Source: Pseudomonas fulva (lineage in GTDB: Bacteria > Pseudomonadota > Gammaproteobacteria > Pseudomonadales > Pseudomonadaceae). Taken from it: a stretch of 64,000 nt of DNA. Under the pieces are notes generated by a model. It saw only the letters and a list, made by a program, of their open reading frames with translations, did not search any database and was not told the DNA's origin. This document shows, one piece after another, positions 43,427 through 52,171 of the stretch (positions within the stretch are counted from its first letter, which is position 1; the number at the start of each line of letters is the position of its first letter). The position numbers and the translations under genes were made by a program. The stretch spans positions 2,170,001 to 2,234,000 of the forward strand of contig NZ_CP082928.1 in assembly GCF_023517795.1 (NCBI RefSeq), given 5' to 3'.

Positions 43427-45810
43427 CAGCTATAGCTCAGGCTGGTGACCACGCTGCGCGCTTCGCCGCGGTAGCAATTGCTGTCCTGGCAATTGATATA
43501 GCGCTTGTCGGTCAGGTTGCGTGCATTGAGCGCCAGGCGCACACCATCCAGGCCACCGCCAAAGTCGTAGTGCACCCCGGCATCGATCAGGGTGTAGGCC
43601 TCGTTCTTCAGGGTGTTGTCACCGTTGCCATAGGTGCTGCCGGTATAACGGGCACCGCCCGAGACACCGAGCCCGAACGGCAGGCGGTAATCCAGCCACA
43701 GCGACGCCAGGTGGCGCGGTACGTTCTTCGGTGCCTTACCCTGGTAGTCGCTGTCCTTGCTGACCTCGGCGTCGTTGAAGCTGTAGCCGGCGGTCATGCG
43801 CAGGCTGTCGCTCAAGTCGGAGACCGCTTCGAGCTCGAGGCCGCGAGACACCTGCTCGCCGGTCTGCACCTGAAAGCTGCTGTTTGCCGGATCCCGGGTC
43901 ACCACGTTGGTCTGGGTCAAGTGATACAACGAGGCCGTAAGCAGGGTGCTGGTGCCCGGCGGCTGGTACTTGAGGCCAACCTCGTACTGCTCGCCCTCGC
44001 TTGGGGAAAAGGGTTTGCCGGCGGAGTCGGAACCGCTCTGCGGCAGGAACGACGTCGCATAGCTGGCGTAGGGCGCCAGGCCGTTATCGAACAGGTAGAG
44101 CGCGCCGACCGAGCCGGTAGTGGCCGAATTGGTGATCTTGCTGTTGATGTCGCTACCGAACTGGTCGCCATTGGAGCGGGCATGCACCCAGTCGCGCCGC
44201 AGCCCGGCGGACAGGCGCCAGCGATCGAGCTCGATCTGATCCTGCAGATAGACACCGGCGCGGTGCTCCAGGCCATCCCTGTCGACCAGCACGGTGTCGG
44301 GACGAGCGATCGGTTGATGATAGTCGGGGGCATCGAGGTCGAGCGACGGTGCGCTGCCCGTGGCATACAACAGCTCGGTATCGAGCCAGGCATAGTCCAC
44401 GCCACTGACCAGCGTGTGTTGCAGAGTGCCGGTGTCGAAACGACTTGTCAGCCGGGTATCGGTGGACAGCGTGGCCATGTCCTCGTAGCTGCCGGCGGTG
44501 CTGCGAGGGAGCATGTTGTCGGCGCCGACCGGCCCGACATCCAGGTATTGATTGGTGGTGTCCAGCTGACCGTATCGCAGGTTCTGCTGCAGGCTGAAGG
44601 TGTCGTTGAAGGCATGCTCGAACTCGTAGCCGACCGTCCACTTGCGCTGTTCGAGCTTGTCGAAATACTCGTCGCCCTGCCAGATGTCGGTGAGGTGATC
44701 GCCATCCTGATAGAGCATCGGCGACGCCGCCGTCTGCCGCTCCTGGTACTGGGCCAGCAGCGTCAGGCTGGTATCCGGGTCGATCTGCCAGCTCAGCGAA
44801 GGCGCCAGCAGGCGCGCGTTGTTGTCCATCTGCTCGATGGAATACTCGGCATCCCGATAGATGCCCACGGTGCGGAACAGCACATCGCCCGCTTCATCCA
44901 GCTTGCCGCCCACATCGAACTGGCCCTGCCGATGAGCGTAGTTGCCAACCTGCACTTCCACTTCATTGTTCGCCAGCAGGCTTGGCCGCTTGCTGACCCG
45001 GTTCACCATGCCACCGGGGCTGATCTGCCCATACAAGACGGAGGCCGGCCCCTTGAGTACTTCGATGCGCTCCAGGCTGTACGCCTCGAGGGAAGGCAAG
45101 GCCAACCAGCCACTGCCAGCCTGGCGCAGGCCATCCAGAAAATCGGCGGACTGGGTGGTCTCGAAGCCACGCACGTTGATGGTGTCGAAGCGCGGATCCA
45201 GGCCCGACCCGCCGACTCGCACACCCGCCGTGTAAGCGACCGCGTCCTCGACCCGGTTGACCTTGCGATCGGCGATCTGCTCGGCCGTCACCACACTGAT
45301 GCTTTGCGCGGTTTCCAGGATCGGCCTGTCGCTCTTGGTGGCACTGCTGGCGTTACTGGAGAAGTAACCACCCGCCGGTTCGAAGGCGCTCTGCGTCGCT
45401 GCCGCCTCGATGCTCGTGGCCTCGAGCTGCATACTGGCCTCGGCCTTGCCCGGCAGCACCACGTAGCCCGACGTGGTCTTGTGGGCGACCAGGCCGCTAC
45501 CATCGAGCAGCTTCGCCAGCCCGTCCTCCAGCGGGCCGCCACCCGAAAGGCCCGGGCTGTTCAGGCCACGCACCGTATCCGGCGAGTAGGACAAGGTGAT
45601 TCCGGTGCGCTCGGCAAAGGTGCTCAGCGCTTGCTCCAGCGGCCCGGCCGCGATACGCGGGGCGACGACTGCAGCGACTGGCTGGGCAGCCTGCACCGTC
45701 ACGCTCGCCGTTGCGCCAAGCAAGGCCAGCGCCAGGCAGACGGCACCTGACAACGTACGGGGCTGAAGCTGAAATGGCAGGGGGCTGGCAGCACGCATGA
45801 AGGTATCCAT
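43423..45810 (-). CDS. TonB-dependent siderophore receptor with STN signalling domain
   Basis: A 795-aa outer-membrane receptor. Signal sequence (about 1-42), then the secretin/TonB short N-terminal (STN) signalling domain (about 55-115; PLEQALSTFAERTGITLSYS). The plug domain (about 160-280; RPILETAQSISVVTAEQIAD, VRVGGSGLDPRFDTINVRGF, LKGPASVLYGQISPGG) precedes a 22-strand barrel ending in SLSYSW, with the expected terminal aromatic residue. The STN domain implies signalling to the upstream FecR/FecI pair, giving ligand-induced expression. The family is the FhuA/FoxA/FpvA-like siderophore group; the linked esterase hints at an ester-type siderophore. Confidence 0.93.
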   Translation of the reverse strand: MDTFMRAASPLPFQLQPRTLSGAVCLALALLGATASVTVQAAQPVAAVVAPRIAAGPLEQALSTFAERTGITLSYSPDTVRGLNSPGLSGGGPLEDGLAKLLDGSGLVAHKTTSGYVVLPGKAEASMQLEATSIEAAATQSAFEPAGGYFSSNASSATKSDRPILETAQSISVVTAEQIADRKVNRVEDAVAYTAGVRVGGSGLDPRFDTINVRGFETTQSADFLDGLRQAGSGWLALPSLEAYSLERIEVLKGPASVLYGQISPGGMVNRVSKRPSLLANNEVEVQVGNYAHRQGQFDVGGKLDEAGDVLFRTVGIYRDAEYSIEQMDNNARLLAPSLSWQIDPDTSLTLLAQYQERQTAASPMLYQDGDHLTDIWQGDEYFDKLEQRKWTVGYEFEHAFNDTFSLQQNLRYGQLDTTNQYLDVGPVGADNMLPRSTAGSYEDMATLSTDTRLTSRFDTGTLQHTLVSGVDYAWLDTELLYATGSAPSLDLDAPDYHQPIARPDTVLVDRDGLEHRAGVYLQDQIELDRWRLSAGLRRDWVHARSNGDQFGSDINSKITNSATTGSVGALYLFDNGLAPYASYATSFLPQSGSDSAGKPFSPSEGEQYEVGLKYQPPGTSTLLTASLYHLTQTNVVTRDPANSSFQVQTGEQVSRGLELEAVSDLSDSLRMTAGYSFNDAEVSKDSDYQGKAPKNVPRHLASLWLDYRLPFGLGVSGGARYTGSTYGNGDNTLKNEAYTLIDAGVHYDFGGGLDGVRLALNARNLTDKRYINCQDSNCYRGEARSVVTSLSYSW

Positions 45811-45923
45811 TGAGGGAGTGATTCCCTCTAACCGGACGAGCCGGAAAAGTCCGACATTGGATTTGCAAATCCGGTTTTCATCGGCGGTTATGTGGCGGGA
45901 GCGGTCGGTGAGCAGAACACTTT

Positions 45924-46010
45924 TGTAGGAGCGGCTTTAGCCGCGAGCTCTTTGTTTGCCTTGATAAAAAGCTCGGGGCTAAAGCGGAGCGCCGCCCGGC
46001 CCCTCCTACG
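45924..46010. repeat. REPIN (paired REP sequences)
   Basis: TGTAGGAGCGGCTTTAGCCG (from 45924) faces an inverted, slightly degraded partner ending in CCCCTCCTAC (about 45970-46010). This is the Pseudomonas REP core; a single copy of the same family occurs at 53615-53642. It fills most of the 250-base gap between fecR and the receptor gene and may attenuate or separate their expression. Confidence 0.75.
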
Positions 46011-46060
46011 CGTTACGCGAACGGCCGCTTCTTCCTTCAAACCGGCACCCGCGGTCGGCC

Positions 46061-46987
46061 TCAGGCCACCGGCACCACCCGTACCCACCAACGCGTACGC
46101 TCGACGATCCTCACCGGCAACAGGTGAGCAATGTTGTCCAGCATCGCGTCGGGCTCGTCCAGGCGAAAAACCCCGGAAAGGTGCAGTTCGGCAACGGCGC
46201 CATCGCAGATCAGCCAACCCTTTCGATAACGGCCTGCTTCGGCCAGGAAGTCAGCCAGGCGAATATCGCTGACCACCAGCAGGCCACGCGCCCAGGAAAA
46301 GGGATCGACAGGCCCCGTGCCGAGGGGAGTCATGGCGGCTGCAGACACCCCGACCCCCTCGCCATCGCGTAGCCGCACCTGGCCGACCGCGGTGGACACC
46401 AGCGCCTCGCCACGCTGCACACGGATCTCGCTGTAACCGTCATGTTCGCGCAGCAGCACGCTGGCGTTGCGACCCAGGCAGGTGGCGAAACGGCAGCGAG
46501 CCTGCCAGTGCACGCCTTCCACCAATGCTTCGCCAGCGCGCAGGATCAACGCCTGCCCCTCCACGTCCAGGGCGCTGCCCGTGTTCAGCATCACCTCGGC
46601 AGCGGCGCCCAGCCTGATGCGGCGACGCTCACCCGTCGCCGTGGCGAAATCGGCCCGCCAGGTAGGCGAGGTCTGCGCCACCAGCACCGTCGCACCGCCC
46701 GCCACCAGTCCAGCACCGAGCAACTTCAGCGCGCGTCGCCGGCTCAGGTCCGCTTCGGCGCGGCGCAACAAGGGAATGGTTTGCGCGGCATCCGGCAACC
46801 GGCTGGCTTGGAACAGCCCGCCCATTTCCTGCAGGCGCTGCCAGGCCAGTCGATGGCGGGCATCGCGCTGCAACCAGTTCTGCAGCTGCTCCTGCACATC
46901 GGCGCCGGCACCCTGGTCACGCAAACGCATCTGCCACTCGATGGCTGCGCAGACGATGGCCTCCGGCAAACGCTCCGTCGTACTCAC
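46061..46987 (-). CDS. fecR: FecR-type anti-sigma factor / sigma regulator
   Basis: A 308-aa inner-membrane protein. The cytoplasmic N-terminal domain (about 1-85) carries the usual Trp-rich stretch (AIEWQMRLRD, LQNWLQRDARHRLAWQRLQE). One membrane segment (about 88-108; ALKLLGAGLVAGGATVLVAQ) leads to the periplasmic FecR domain (about 115-225; TATGERRRIRLGAAAEVMLNTGS split) and a STN-like C-terminal part (WARGLLVVSDIRLADFLAEA). It should relay the receptor signal to FecI. The GTG start at 46987 overlaps the fecI stop by four bases (GTGA), so a longer upstream reading is rejected. Confidence 0.92.
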   Translation of the reverse strand: MSTTERLPEAIVCAAIEWQMRLRDQGAGADVQEQLQNWLQRDARHRLAWQRLQEMGGLFQASRLPDAAQTIPLLRRAEADLSRRRALKLLGAGLVAGGATVLVAQTSPTWRADFATATGERRRIRLGAAAEVMLNTGSALDVEGQALILRAGEALVEGVHWQARCRFATCLGRNASVLLREHDGYSEIRVQRGEALVSTAVGQVRLRDGEGVGVSAAAMTPLGTGPVDPFSWARGLLVVSDIRLADFLAEAGRYRKGWLICDGAVAELHLSGVFRLDEPDAMLDNIAHLLPVRIVERTRWWVRVVPVA

Positions 46988-47502
46988 CGCATGGTCTCGA
47001 AGCAACCGCGATAACAGTGCAACAACGCACTCGCTACATGGCGCTCCACGGTACGGCTGGAAATACCCAGTTGCTCGGCAATCTGCCGGTGGGTCAGGCC
47101 ACCGAGCTGATAGAGCAGGAAGGCCTCGCGTATGGCGGGCTTGAGGCCGTCGAGCAGGCCGGCGATTCGCTCCAGGCATTCCAGCGCCTCGTGACGCACT
47201 TCCGGCGACGGGTAACTGGCTTCGGGCAACTGGGCCAATGCGTCGAGGTAGGCACGTTCCAGCGCGTCACGGCGCCAGTGATCGATCACCAGGCCGCGGG
47301 CGACACGAACCAGCAAGGCACGCGGTGCATGATCGCTGATCGGCTTGCCACGCATCAGCAACCGCACGAAGGTGTCCTGAGCCAGATCCGCCGCTTGCTG
47401 CGAACAGCCGAGCGAACGCCGCAACCAGCCATTCAGCCAGCGGTGGTGCGTGCCGTAAAGCACATCGAGCGGAACGATGGAATCCGTTTCAGGTAGCGAC
47501 AT
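46984..47502 (-). CDS. fecI: FecI-type ECF sigma factor
   Basis: A 172-aa ECF sigma factor of the iron-starvation class. Region 2 (about 15-80; HHRWLNGWLRRSLGCSQQAA, DLAQDTFVRLL) and region 4 (about 105-165; LKPAIREAFLLYQLGGLTHR, IAEQLGISSRTVERHVASAL) are complete. It should direct RNA polymerase to the siderophore receptor promoter when FecR is signalled. The ATG at 47502 has GGAGGG eight bases upstream; an upstream in-frame start lacks this. A Fur box lies 65-83 bases upstream, so the gene should be off in iron-replete cells. Confidence 0.94.
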   Translation of the reverse strand: MSLPETDSIVPLDVLYGTHHRWLNGWLRRSLGCSQQAADLAQDTFVRLLMRGKPISDHAPRALLVRVARGLVIDHWRRDALERAYLDALAQLPEASYPSPEVRHEALECLERIAGLLDGLKPAIREAFLLYQLGGLTHRQIAEQLGISSRTVERHVASALLHCYRGCFETMR

Positions 47503-47566
47503 GGACGCCCTCCGAGGCCGACAAGCGCGAAGAACAGCGTGGACAAGCTGGCGACCGCGCACATTA

Positions 47567-47585
47567 TTCGCGAATCATTCTTATT
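47567..47585 (-). promoter_or_regulatory. Fur box upstream of fecI
   Basis: The minus-strand sequence AATAAGAATGATTCGCGAA matches 14 of 19 positions of the canonical AATGAGAATGATTCTCATT form, including the central GAATGATTC. It lies 65 bases upstream of the fecI ATG. Confidence 0.65.
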
Positions 47586-47670
47586 ACAACCTCTGCCGTG
47601 GATCAATCGACGGGCAGGCGCCACCAATGCCGTCATTCGCACCCCGAGGTGACAGAAACGAGCGGACGGC

Positions 47671-47696
47671 TATATGATGCATATATATTTCATATA
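47671..47696. promoter_or_regulatory. Inverted repeat TATATGA-N12-TCATATA, candidate autoregulatory operator
   Basis: Perfect 7-base arms (47671-47677 and 47690-47696) around an AT-only-like spacer, ending 12 bases before the ParD-like gene. The position overlaps any promoter for that gene. Such palindromes are typical operators of ribbon-helix-helix antitoxins. Confidence 0.55.
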
Positions 47697-47708
47697 TCAG
47701 GAGCGACC

Positions 47709-47918
47709 ATGGGTATCGTCAATATCGAAGACGAGCTGCACGACCAGATCCGCCGGGCAAGCAGCGTGTCGCACCGGTCCATCAATGCCCAGGCCGGGTT
47801 CTGGATTCGCATCGGCATGCTCTGTGAGATGAATCCGACCCTGAGCTTCAACGAGGTGATGGCCGCCGAGCTGCGTGCTGCCGGCGTATCGGCGCCCGGC
47901 CTGGCGAACGCGTCATGA
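47709..47918 (+). CDS. ParD-like antitoxin-family protein
   Basis: A 69-aa protein matching the ParD_like family (PF11903) in length and pattern (MGIVNIEDELHDQIRRASSV, SINAQAGFWIRIGM, NPTLSFNEV). The N terminus looks like a ribbon-helix-helix DNA-binding domain. No ParE-type toxin is next to it. Instead its stop overlaps the ATG of a methionine aminopeptidase gene (ATGA). AGGAG precedes the start. It may repress its own operon through the palindrome upstream. Whether it is a genuine antitoxin is unknown. Confidence 0.82.
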   Translation: MGIVNIEDELHDQIRRASSVSHRSINAQAGFWIRIGMLCEMNPTLSFNEVMAAELRAAGVSAPGLANAS

Positions 47919-48685
47919 TCAAGACGCCGGAAGAAGTCACCTTGATGGCCGAGGCCGGCCGGCTATTGGCCTCGGTCTTCACTCACCTCGATCAGCTGGA
48001 TCTATGCGGGATGTCGACCCTGCAGGTCGACGGCATTGTGGATAACTTCATTGTCCACAACCTCAAGGCGCGCCCGGCCAGTAAAGGTCAATACGGCTTC
48101 GCCTACTCGCTCAACGCCTCCATCAACCGCGTGGTGTGCCACGGGGTACCGAGTGCCAGCGACATACTGCAGAACGGTGACCTGGTGAACTTCGATATCA
48201 CCCTGGAAAAGAACGGTTATATCGCCGACTCCAGCAAGACCTACCTGATCGGCAGCGCTTCGCCTGAAGCGCAGCGCCTGACCCGCGTGACCTACGAGGC
48301 GCTGTGGAAGGGTATCGCTGCGGTACGCCCGGGCGGCCGGCTGGGCGACATTGGCCATGCCATCGAACGCCATGCCCGCGCCAACGGCTATTCGGTGGTA
48401 CGCGAGTACTGCGGCCACGGCATCGGCAAGCAAATGCACGAAGCACCGGAAGTGTTGCACTGGGGCAAGGCCGGAACCGGCCTGACCCTGCGCGAGGGCA
48501 TGACCTTCACCATCGAGCCGATGATCAACCAGGGCAAACCCGCCACCCGAACCCTGCGCGATGGCTGGACGGTGGTGACCACCGACGGCCTGCTATCCGC
48601 ACAGTTCGAGCACACCGTAGCGGTCACGGCCGAAGGTGTGCGGGTGCTGACCCTGCGACCGGACGAAACGCCGCTGCACGGGTAG
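47915..48685 (+). CDS. map: Type I methionine aminopeptidase (accessory copy)
   Basis: A 256-aa enzyme that removes N-terminal Met from nascent proteins. All metal and catalytic residues are visible: His in RVVCHGVPS, Asp in LVNFDITLEK and ADSSKTY, His in EYCGHGIGKQMHEAPEV, Glu in FTIEPMIN and Glu in SAQFEHTVAV. It lacks the N-terminal zinc-finger extension of eukaryotic type I enzymes, as normal for bacteria. The housekeeping map gene of pseudomonads lies beside rpsB; this copy is instead coupled to a ParD-like gene, so it is probably a second, specialised enzyme. Confidence 0.9.
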   Translation: MIKTPEEVTLMAEAGRLLASVFTHLDQLDLCGMSTLQVDGIVDNFIVHNLKARPASKGQYGFAYSLNASINRVVCHGVPSASDILQNGDLVNFDITLEKNGYIADSSKTYLIGSASPEAQRLTRVTYEALWKGIAAVRPGGRLGDIGHAIERHARANGYSVVREYCGHGIGKQMHEAPEVLHWGKAGTGLTLREGMTFTIEPMINQGKPATRTLRDGWTVVTTDGLLSAQFEHTVAVTAEGVRVLTLRPDETPLHG

Positions 48686-48768
48686 GCATCAGGCGTTTCG
48701 GCGCAGCCGAAAGGTGCGAGCGGCTGCAGGTGGCGTCGACCGCCAATCGCCAGCCTGCGTGTGGCCAG

Positions 48769-49416
48769 CTAGGTATCCAACCTCACCAGCACCCACGGCA
48801 GCATCAGCTGGGTCAGCGGGCCGATGCCGAAGGCGAACAGCAGGGTGCCGAGGCCCAGCACCTTGTAGCCGGCAAGCAGGGTGCCGACCAACAACACGCT
48901 CAACTCGATGGCGGTGCGCATGGAGCGCAGCGAGTAACCGGTCACCCGATGCAGGCCGGTCATCAGACCGTCACGGGGACCGCGGCCCAGCTGGGCGCCG
49001 ATGTACAGCGCCGAGCCGAAACCGCAGAGCAGCACGCCGCCCAGGGTCAGCAACAAGCGCCAGATGAAACCCTCCGGCGCCACCAGCAGTTGCAGGCTGA
49101 GGTCCGCCACCAGGCCGATCACCACGGCATTGGCGAGGGTGCCGAGGCCGGGGATTTCCCGCAGCGGAATCCACAGCAACAGCACCGTGAAGGATACGCC
49201 CACCACGACCCAGCCGAAGCTCAGCGGCAACAACTTGGCCAGGCCGATATGCAGCGCATCCCAGGGCGAAAGCCCCAGATTGCCGCGAATCATCATCGCC
49301 GTGGAGATACCGAAGAAGGCCAGGCCAACGAACAACTGCAGCAGACGCAGCGGCAGCTTGCCGGCACGCAGTTGAGCGACTGGTCCGAGCTGGGCCAGCG
49401 CGACCTTGTTGCCCAT
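48769..49416 (-). CDS. YczE-like integral membrane protein
   Basis: A 215-aa membrane protein with about five hydrophobic helices (for example LFVGLAFFGISTAMMI, WVVVGVSFTVLLLW, ANAVVIGLVADLSLQLL, LLTLGGVLLCGFGSALYIGA). The motif GLSPWDALHIGLA in the first loop and GRGPRDGLMTGL in the second are repeats typical of the YczE/COG2364 family. Function is not established for the family. The ATG overlaps the glmS stop (TGATG), so it may be read from the glmS message; a GTG three bases upstream is also possible. Confidence 0.8.
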   Translation of the reverse strand: MGNKVALAQLGPVAQLRAGKLPLRLLQLFVGLAFFGISTAMMIRGNLGLSPWDALHIGLAKLLPLSFGWVVVGVSFTVLLLWIPLREIPGLGTLANAVVIGLVADLSLQLLVAPEGFIWRLLLTLGGVLLCGFGSALYIGAQLGRGPRDGLMTGLHRVTGYSLRSMRTAIELSVLLVGTLLAGYKVLGLGTLLFAFGIGPLTQLMLPWVLVRLDT

Positions 49417-51254
49417 CACTCCACCGTGACCGACTTGGCCAGGTTGCGCGGCTGATCCACATCGGTGCCGCGCAGCACCGCCACGTGGTAGGACAGCAGC
49501 TGCAGCGGCAGGGTGTAGAGGATGGGCGCCAGGGCATCGTGGATATGCGGCATGTTCACCACGTGGGTGCCCTCGCCGTTGCTCATGGCAGCGCTGGCAT
49601 CGGCGAACACGATCAGCTCGCCGCCCCGGGCACGCACCACCTGCAGGTTGGACTTGAGCTTGTCGAGCAGGTCGTTGTTGGGCGCCACGGTGACCACCGG
49701 CATATCGGCATCGACCAGGGCCAGCGGGCCGTGCTTGAGCTCGCCAGCCGGGTAGGCCTCGGCGTGGATATAGGAGATTTCCTTGAGCTTGAGCGCGCCT
49801 TCCATCGCCACCGGGTATTGGGCGCCACGGCCGAGGAACAGGGTGTGGTGCTTCTCGGCGAACAGTTCGGAGACCTTCTCGACGATCTTGTCCATGGCCA
49901 GGGCTTCGTCCAGGCGCGCCGGCAGGCGGCGCAGCTCGTCGACCAGCTCGGCAGCGACACCCGCTTGCAGCGTGCCCTTGACCTGGCCGAGGGCCAGGGT
50001 CAGCAGCATCAGGCCGACCAGCTGGGTGGTGAAGGCCTTGGTGGAAGCGACGCCAATCTCGGGGCCGGCATGAGTCAGCAGGGTCAGGTCGGACTCGCGC
50101 ACCAGCGAGCTGATGCCGACGTTGCAGATCGCCAGGCTGGCCAGGTAGCCGCCATCGGCCTTGGCATTGCGCAGCGCGGCCAGGGTATCGGCGGTTTCAC
50201 CGGACTGGGAGATACTGACGAACAGGGTGTCCGGCTGCACCGCGACACGGCGATAGCGAAACTCGCTGGCCACTTCGACCTGGCAGGGAATCCCGGCCAG
50301 TTCTTCCAGCCAGTAACGGGCGACCATGCCGGCGTGGTAGCTGGTGCCGCAGGCGACGATCTGCACGTTGCGCACCTTGGCGAACAGCTCGGCGGCTTGC
50401 GGGCCAAAGGCCTGCACCAGCACGTGGTCAGTGCCCAGACGGCCTTCCAGGGTGCGCTGCACGACGGTGGGCTGCTCGTGGATTTCCTTGAGCATGAAGT
50501 GGCGGAACGCGCCCTTGTCGGCGGCATCGGCGCCTTCGTGGTACTGCACCGCTTCACGCTGCACCGGGTTGCCGTGGGTGTCCCAGATCTGCACGCTGTC
50601 GCGGCGGATCTCGGCGATATCGCCCTCCTCCAGGTACATGAAACGGTCGGTGACCTGGCGCAGTGCCAACTGGTCGGAGGCGAGGAAGTTCTCACCCAGG
50701 CCCAGGCCGATCACCAGCGGGCTGCCACTGCGCGCGGCCAGCAGACGATCCGGATTGGCCGCGCTGATTACCGCCAGGCCGTAGGCGCCGCGCAGCTGCT
50801 TGACCACCGCCTTGAGGGCGTCGGCCAGGTCGCTGTGGCTCTTCAGGGTGTGAGCGAGCAGGTGGACGATGACTTCGGTGTCGGTATCCGAACTGAAGGT
50901 ATAACCCAGGCCCTGCAGCTGCTCACGCAGCGGGCCATGGTTCTCGATGATGCCGTTGTGCACCACCGCCAGTTGGTCGCCGGAAAAGTGTGGGTGGGCA
51001 TTGTTTTCGGTCGGCACGCCGTGGGTGGCCCAGCGGGTATGGGCGATGCCCAGGCGGCCCGGCAGCGGCTCGCTGTCCAGCGCCGCCTCCAGCTCGCTGA
51101 CCTTGCCGACGCGGCGGCGGCGCTGCAGGGTGCCCAGGTCATCGATCAGCGCCACACCGGCACTGTCATAGCCACGGTACTCGAGGCGCTTGAGGCCCTC
51201 GACCAGCACGGCGGTGATGTTGCGTTCGGCAATGGCGCCTACGATGCCACACAT
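49416..51254 (-). CDS. glmS: Glutamine-fructose-6-phosphate aminotransferase
   Basis: A 612-aa enzyme making glucosamine-6-phosphate from fructose-6-phosphate and glutamine, the first step to UDP-GlcNAc for peptidoglycan and LPS. The N-terminal glutaminase domain begins [12 protein letters not shown], with Cys2 as nucleophile after Met removal. Two SIS domains follow (about 285-425; [34 protein letters not shown], and about 455-595; [20 protein letters not shown]), ending [15 protein letters not shown]. Full length and complete. It lies 10 bases after glmR. Confidence 0.98.
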   Translation of the reverse strand: MCGIVGAIAERNITAVLVEGLKRLEYRGYDSAGVALIDDLGTLQRRRRVGKVSELEAALDSEPLPGRLGIAHTRWATHGVPTENNAHPHFSGDQLAVVHNGIIENHGPLREQLQGLGYTFSSDTDTEVIVHLLAHTLKSHSDLADALKAVVKQLRGAYGLAVISAANPDRLLAARSGSPLVIGLGLGENFLASDQLALRQVTDRFMYLEEGDIAEIRRDSVQIWDTHGNPVQREAVQYHEGADAADKGAFRHFMLKEIHEQPTVVQRTLEGRLGTDHVLVQAFGPQAAELFAKVRNVQIVACGTSYHAGMVARYWLEELAGIPCQVEVASEFRYRRVAVQPDTLFVSISQSGETADTLAALRNAKADGGYLASLAICNVGISSLVRESDLTLLTHAGPEIGVASTKAFTTQLVGLMLLTLALGQVKGTLQAGVAAELVDELRRLPARLDEALAMDKIVEKVSELFAEKHHTLFLGRGAQYPVAMEGALKLKEISYIHAEAYPAGELKHGPLALVDADMPVVTVAPNNDLLDKLKSNLQVVRARGGELIVFADASAAMSNGEGTHVVNMPHIHDALAPILYTLPLQLLSYHVAVLRGTDVDQPRNLAKSVTVE

Positions 51255-51264
51255 AGCGTTCTCC

Positions 51265-52038
51265 TCAGGATGCGTCGCTGGCCGCGCAGATCAGCTGGAT
51301 CCCGCGGGCCAAGAGTTGTTCGCGCGCCTCGCTGTCGAGGCGCTCGTCGGTAATCAGGGTGTGCACGCTGCCCCAGGGCAGCTCGAGATTGGGAATGCGC
51401 CGGCCGATCTTGTCGCTCTCGACCATCACGATCACTTCGCGGGCCACCTCGGCCATCACGCGCGACAGGCCCAGCAGTTCGTTGAAGGTAGTGGTACCGC
51501 GCTGCAGGTCGATGCCGTCGGCACCGATGAACAGCTGGTCGAAATCATAGGAGCGCAGCACCTGCTCGGCGACCTGGCCCTGAAAGGATTCCGAATGCGG
51601 GTCCCAGGTGCCGCCGGTCATCAGCAGCACCGGCTCGTGCTCGATGTCTCGAAGCGCGTTGGCCACGTTCAGGGAATTGGTCATCACCACCAGCCCGGGC
51701 TTGTGGCCCAGTTCGGGGATCATCGCCGCGGTGGTGGTACCGCTGTCGATGATGATCCGTGCATGCTCGCGGATGCGCGCTACGCCGGCCCGGGCGATGG
51801 CCTGCTTGTAGCGGGACACCGGCTGGCTGCTTTCGACCATCATTTCCTGGGGCAGCGGTACCGCACCGCCATAGCGGCGCAACAGCAGGCCGTTGGCTTC
51901 CAGTGCGGCGAGATCCTTGCGGATGGTCACTTCGGAGGTGGCGAAACGCTTGGCCAGGGCGTCGACGCTCACCTCGCCCTGCTCGGCGAGCAGGGCAAGA
52001 ATGGTATGGCGACGTTGCGGCGTGTTGCGTTTGGACAT
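51265..52038 (-). CDS. glmR: DeoR-family regulator of the glm region
   Basis: A 257-aa regulator: N-terminal DeoR HTH (about 5-60; [36 protein letters not shown]) and a C-terminal sugar-phosphate sensor domain (about 75-235; [34 protein letters not shown]). Position between glmU and glmS matches P. aeruginosa GlmR (PA5550), which affects glmS expression and amino-sugar use. The ATG at 52038 starts the conserved domain directly; longer readings extend into non-conserved sequence. A palindrome eight bases upstream suggests self-control. Confidence 0.9.
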   Translation of the reverse strand: MSKRNTPQRRHTILALLAEQGEVSVDALAKRFATSEVTIRKDLAALEANGLLLRRYGGAVPLPQEMMVESSQPVSRYKQAIARAGVARIREHARIIIDSGTTTAAMIPELGHKPGLVVMTNSLNVANALRDIEHEPVLLMTGGTWDPHSESFQGQVAEQVLRSYDFDQLFIGADGIDLQRGTTTFNELLGLSRVMAEVAREVIVMVESDKIGRRIPNLELPWGSVHTLITDERLDSEAREQLLARGIQLICAASDAS

Positions 52039-52045
52039 GCTTAAG

Positions 52046-52058
52046 TTTCGATTCGAAA
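52046..52058. promoter_or_regulatory. Palindrome TTTCGATTCGAAA upstream of glmR
   Basis: A perfect 13-base palindrome centred on T, eight bases before the glmR ATG. TTTCGA-type half sites are common for DeoR/GlpR-type repressors in Pseudomonas. It is a candidate for GlmR autoregulation. Confidence 0.5.
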
Positions 52059-52112
52059 GATAATGGCGCGAATCAAAACCTAACGAAGCTTTGCTGTCAA
52101 GCCGCTCCGGGC

Positions 52113-52163
52113 TGTGGATAACCCCGGCAGCTACCGCATTGCGCCGATAGCAGGTTATCCACA
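52113..52163. promoter_or_regulatory. Inverted pair of perfect DnaA boxes
   Basis: TGTGGATAA at 52113-52121 and TTATCCACA at 52155-52163 face each other across 33 bases in the glmU-glmR gap. Extended bases (GCTGTGGATAAC / GGTTATCCACAGC) also match inversely, so the pair could form a hairpin after glmU as well as bind DnaA. Confidence 0.5.
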
Positions 52164-52171
52164 GCGCGCGG

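Noticed and set aside
45888..46272. Short frames across the REPIN and fecR end
   Set aside because: They run through the repeat sequence and the antisense strand of fecR, with no domain or conserved start.
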